Shown: positions 60,313 through 64,000 of the stretch, in pieces
How positions within the stretch are numbered: position 1 is the stretch's first letter
How the letters are laid out: each line of letters starts with the position of its first letter
Assembly (NCBI GenBank): GCA_030490835.1
Contig: CM059971.1
Location: 96,748,595-96,812,594, forward strand
Direction of reading: 5' to 3'
DNA from: Annona cherimola
Taxonomy: Eukaryota; Streptophyta; Magnoliopsida; Magnoliales; Annonaceae
DNA: 64,000 nucleotides
Notes under the pieces: generated by a model
The model's input: the letters and a program-made list of their open reading frames with translations, nothing else
Database searches by the model: none
What the model was told of the DNA's origin: nothing
Translations under genes and position numbers: made by a program

Positions 60313-60543
60313 TTAATTTAATATCAGCACTTTTTTTAGTTATGCTTTATATTAAGAACTTGTTACTTGGGTAAAAGCCCCACATAATTTAAATTTTTAT
60401 TTGCATTAAAAATTTTGATTTTGAAACATCCCTATATATCAAAAGTGAGATTTTTTATATCCTAAAAGGTGAAATATTAATATCACTATAATTCCCAAGA
60501 TCAGGGCTTTAATATCTCACTACAATTCTCAAGTTGAGGCTTA

Positions 60544-60824
60544 GGGTGTGTTTGGTAATTAATAAAACTTTTGATGAAAAGTTTTGGAGAGTAAAAATTG
60601 TCAAATGATGTGATATGATAGGGGTAATGATGAGTAGTAAAGAGGATAAAGTTAAAATAGATAGGTTAGTTGTGTGGATAATTGTGTAGAAATGATTAAA
60701 AAGTATGGTAGTTGTATAGAAAAATGTGAAAAAATGATTAAAAAACATGGTAGTTGTGGAGAATGAAAAGTTTTAGATTGAAAAGTTTTAACTTGACATT
60801 TTCTATTAATTGCCAAACATACCC
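60544..60824 (+). mobile_element. Tourist-like (PIF/Harbinger) MITE, 281 bp, with TTA TSD confirmed by an empty site
   Basis: The ends are GGGTGTGTTTGGTAATTA and, as reverse complement, GGGTATGTTTGGCAATTA, with TTA on both sides (60541-60543, 60825-60827). Copy 2 of the tandem duplication reads 'gaggcttaattaaag' at about 63595, with one TTA and no element. TTA duplication with GGG..TGTTTGG ends is characteristic of Tourist MITEs. This copy defines the family in the window. Confidence 0.9.
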
Positions 60825-61240
60825 TTAATTACAATAGCATGCACAAGAAATAAATGCAACAAAATTAACGAAAACAAAAAATGAAATATAAAAATATAAA
60901 AACATGATAAGAAATATAGTAGTGAGCCCAAATAAAAATTTAAAGCATTTACCCTAATCTTGGCTAAGGTATTTCCCTTCTAGAAATTGTTCAACACTAT
61001 TAGTAAAAACCATCTCAAATATTAAAATAAATGGTTACATAAAAATCAATATAATTGTTCATGAATATAATAACATTTTAGGTCATTATTAACTGAAGAT
61101 AATATTTTCATATAAGCGTACCACACTATAAATGTCATCATTAGCCACCTTTACTCACATTCTTAAAAAAACGAAAAATAAGAGAAAAAATTCTAAAAAA
61201 TTTAATAAACGAAATCCTATAGTGCACTCAAGGTTAATAA

Positions 61241-62195
61241 TTATTCCATATTAAATCTTCTTTAAATTGCACCCATCCACTTTGACACATGTCCATCTTA
61301 TAACACCAACACTACATATCTTCTGGCTAGAAACATTATTTTTTTAGTATGGAAATCTCCTTAAGGATTTAACAATCTATGCCCTTAAAATGTATCTCTA
61401 TCCTTCAAAGTCAAGTTTCTAAGTCTCTTCAAGTCAATATAACCTTTTCCATTAAATTTGAAGAATATCAAAATGTATAATTTGACTTTTGATTTGCCTC
61501 AATTCAACAATGGAAACTAAATTTATGCATCATAAAAAAGTTGATGTATGAAAACATGTTATGTATCTCGTTACACACCTTCACTAGTGTTGACTTGCGC
61601 ACCCCCCCCCCCCCCCCCCTTGGAAGCTCGATCACTTGAATCATGCTTAGGCCTTCCATTCAGGCCTTACTACTCTAACTTGTCTTTGTTCTCTAGGTTG
61701 GCAATTATGGGCCTAAGCTACTTGGTTACCATCATTGGCTTAAGCTTAAGCTTGGTGTTAGATTTGCCCCACGTGCTAATTAGTGTTGGGCTTAATTTGG
61801 TGCTAGCCTTCGAGCAAATGGGTTCTTAGATATTTCTCGAATAGAGTCCTTTATAAAAATTCCTACAAGATTTCCTTTCTATAAAAAATTATTAGAAAGC
61901 TAAATCATAAAATTTTAAAAATCTACAACCTAACAACAACAAACATGCAATAACTTCTAGATAGTCCAACCTTTAATACATATATATTCATCTAATTAAT
62001 TCCTTGTTGAATTAATTTCAATATATATTTAATTTAACCTAGAAAATTGCATTAAAATGAACATTACTAATCAACTACATGCTTCGGAAATTGGGAGGCT
62101 CTCCAACTATAGACTCTTAGGCTATATTTGTCTAATTCTTGTCTCTTCTTCCTCATGTAGGGTTTGGATTCAATACTTGTAGTCAAGAGGCTATG
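61241..62195. other. Spacer between the two duplicate copies
   Basis: Unique-looking AT-rich sequence with a run of 18 cytosines at 61602-61619. The 93-codon frame across the run (61548-61829) is not supported as a gene. Confidence 0.55.
61602..61619. repeat. Homopolymer of 18 C
   Basis: An uninterrupted C run, rare in an AT-rich plant genome. Length in the assembly may be unreliable. Confidence 0.9.
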
Positions 62196-64000
62196 GTTAT
62201 CTACAATAAGTATGCCACTACAGCAAAAGTAATTATATATGGCTATCTTTTGCGGATAATTGCATTTTACTGTAGCCAGTAATAGGAAATCATGTTTCAA
62301 TAATAGAAAATTATGTTTCTAATACAAATGGGAGATACAAGCTCTCTTAATAAAGGAGAGACAAATACTCTCCTTCTCAACTAAAATCCCGATCAACTAG
62401 CATAAAGATACCACCTAGTAGGGCTACATTCTTGGTGACACTAAAACATTACTATTTGTAATTAAATATGAATTGCTATAAATAATGTGAATTTGGTTCT
62501 AAGCAATATAAAAATTGGTTATATTGGACCGCATGTCACCACTTTAATTGAGCATTCAAGTATTTATAATACAATAATTATTTATGGCCAAATTTATATA
62601 TGTGGCCAAAATTATGGTCGCATTTGTTGACATTTCTTGAAGTGTAATTTTGCACAGTAATTCACTATAAATAATTTGGAATTGATAAGTCAAATTTTTT
62701 TTAGCAAAATTTCTTTAGTTTTGGTGTTTTCGTAGCATTATCAATATTATGTTAGCTTATTAAAATTGGAAATTAATATCTTTTGCAACAAAAACAAATT
62801 AATCATCACTGTACTGGAATGATTTTGCAAAATGTTGACTTTAATTAACGAATAGGGCTTTTGATCACGAATCGGCTCTAATGTGGATTACACAGTGGTT
62901 GGTTGCTGATATAGTGCATGATGATGTTAATTAATTATGGGGCCCAGACAACATGCAACAATTTCATACTAGTACGGTGCTGCTCATGCCCCCCTCATTC
63001 AACGCAAACCGAGAACATTATCAACGATAAAAAAGACATGGTAGATTCAAATATATGTACTCGACCTGCATCTTTGGTACACAACCACCAGGATGACAAC
63101 TGACAGAAGTCAGGGATACTAATTTAATATCGACGCTTTTTTGGCAGTGCTTTGTACCAAGAACTTGTTACTCGAGTAAAAGTCCCACATACTCTAAATT
63201 TTTTTCTGCATCAAAAATTTTGCTTTTGAAACGTCTCTAGATATCAAAAGTGAGATTTTTTTGAGTCCGGCGCTGTGGCGCAGCGGTAACTCATGATGGC
63301 ATGGTTGCCATCGGTCCACGGATCAAATCTCTGAAACGGAAAAATGATAGTAGGAGCTGTGTCTCCTGGTTGGTGGTGGGAGCGGTGTCTCCCGTTTAGT
63401 GGTTGGAAGCTGTGTCTTCCGGATTATTTGGTGGAGCAAGTGTCTCCAAATTTGTAAAGAATGTCTCAGGCCTTCAATGTAATATGTATTGAGATGTGTG
63501 TAAATATCTCCCAATCAAAAAAAAAAAGTGAGATTTTTTTTAATCCTAAAAATTGAGATATTAATATCACTATAATTCTCAAGATTTCTCAAGTCGAGGC
63601 TTAATTAAAGTAGTGTGCACAAGAAATAAATGTAACAAAATGAACGAAAATGAAAAATGAAATAAATTTTTTTAAAAATGATAAGAACTATAACAGCTAG
63701 GTCAAAACAAAAATGAAAGAATTTACCCTAGTCTTGGCTAAGGTGTTTTCCTTCTAGAAATCATTCAACACTGTAAATAAAAACCGTCTCAGATATTTAA
63801 ATGAACTTGCATTACAGTTACATAAAAATCAATATAATTGTTCATGGAACATAATATCATTTTAGGTCATTGTTAACTAAAGATAATACACACCAATTAT
63901 AAATGCCATCATCAGCCACCTGTACTCACATTGTTGAAAAAAAATAAAAGAAAGAAAAATTCTAAAGAATTTAGTAAACAATACCTATAGTGCAATAAAG
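62196..64000 (+). repeat. Tandem duplication, copy 2 (continues past the window)
   Basis: It is colinear with copy 1 (57632-61240). It lacks the Mutator-like element and the Tourist-like MITE, but carries a SINE (63263-63523) that copy 1 lacks. The match still holds at the last base, so the copy may run on outside the window. Confidence 0.88.
63263..63523 (+). mobile_element. tRNA-derived SINE, 261 bp, with 17-bp TSD and empty site
   Basis: The perfect 17-bp repeat AAAAGTGAGATTTTTTT lies at 63246-63262 and 63524-63540. The 5' part is tRNA-like: CTGTGGCGCAGCGGTAAC matches the A box (TGGCNNAGTGG type), and GGATCAAATC (63320-63329) fills the B-box position. Three diverged copies of a 'gg(a)gctgtgtctcc' motif follow, and an A-rich tail closes it. 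At 60441-60456 the paralogous copy 1 shows the target without the insertion. Confidence 0.9.

Larger units (their letters stand above)
57632..61240 (+). repeat. Tandem duplication, copy 1 (with two later insertions)
   Basis: This copy matches 62196-64000 in the same order and orientation. The shared backbone is 57632-58647 plus 60313-60543 plus 60825-61240; the gaps are the Mutator-like element and the Tourist-like MITE. Shared phrases include 'gtaattatatatggctatct', 'gaattgctataaa.aatgtga', 'ggaccgcat.tcaccacttt' and 'ctaatcttggctaaggt'-type text. The boundary on the left is sharp at about 57632/62196. Confidence 0.88.

Noticed and set aside
61548..61829. 93-codon plus-strand frame
   Set aside because: It crosses an 18-C homopolymer and has no family resemblance.
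63263..63340. Possible tRNA gene
   Set aside because: A- and B-box-like sequences are present, but no cloverleaf forms and the unit ends in an A tail with a TSD, so it is a SINE.
1..64000. CRISPR array, bacterial operon or phage content
   Set aside because: No regularly spaced direct repeats of that kind, and all recognised genes and elements are of plant nuclear type.

Overview
This window is nuclear DNA from a flowering plant. It is AT-rich and gene-poor, its genes have introns with GT..AG borders and plant-type products, and it is crowded with plant transposon families. The species cannot be named from the sequence. Three host genes can be supported. (1) A five-exon minus-strand gene at 3761-5813 encodes a probable plastid-targeted, membrane-anchored, acidic coiled-coil protein. 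(2) A single-exon plus-strand gene at 23699-24826 encodes an ATL-type RING-H2 E3 ubiquitin ligase. (3) A three-exon minus-strand gene at 32340-34452 encodes a bHLH transcription factor of the bHLH94/bHLH96 type. Exon joins were worked out by hand from reading frame, splice borders and protein continuity. The three genes share no obvious pathway and are separated by 9-18 kb of non-coding sequence.

Most of the rest is mobile-element sequence. Several boundaries are exact because target-site duplications (TSDs) are visible. They are: an RTE-type LINE of about 3.3 kb (50120-53403) with a 15-bp TSD and a GAT-repeat tail; two solo LTRs of one family in opposite orientation (19787-21212 and 38182-39300); a truncated TRIM element (31288-31604) with LTR, PBS and PPT; SINEs at 13273-13516, 15971-16210 and 63263-63523, plus a probable one split around 45782-46878; and hAT, Mutator-like, Tourist-like and fold-back elements. 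Nesting is common: a SINE in a Tourist-like MITE, a Mutator-like MITE in another Tourist-like MITE, a hAT element in a SINE, and a solo LTR in a Mutator-like relic.

The right end (57632 to the window end) carries two diverged tandem copies of one sequence. Each copy acts as the empty site for insertions in the other. Copy 1 alone carries a 281-bp Tourist-like MITE with a TTA TSD and a 1665-bp element with Mutator-style inverted termini and a 9-bp TSD. Inside the latter is a decayed fragment of a U-box/ARM E3 ligase gene, so it looks like a Pack-MULE. Copy 2 alone carries a SINE with a 17-bp TSD. This internally controlled record of three insertions, one with gene capture, is the most interesting feature of the window.
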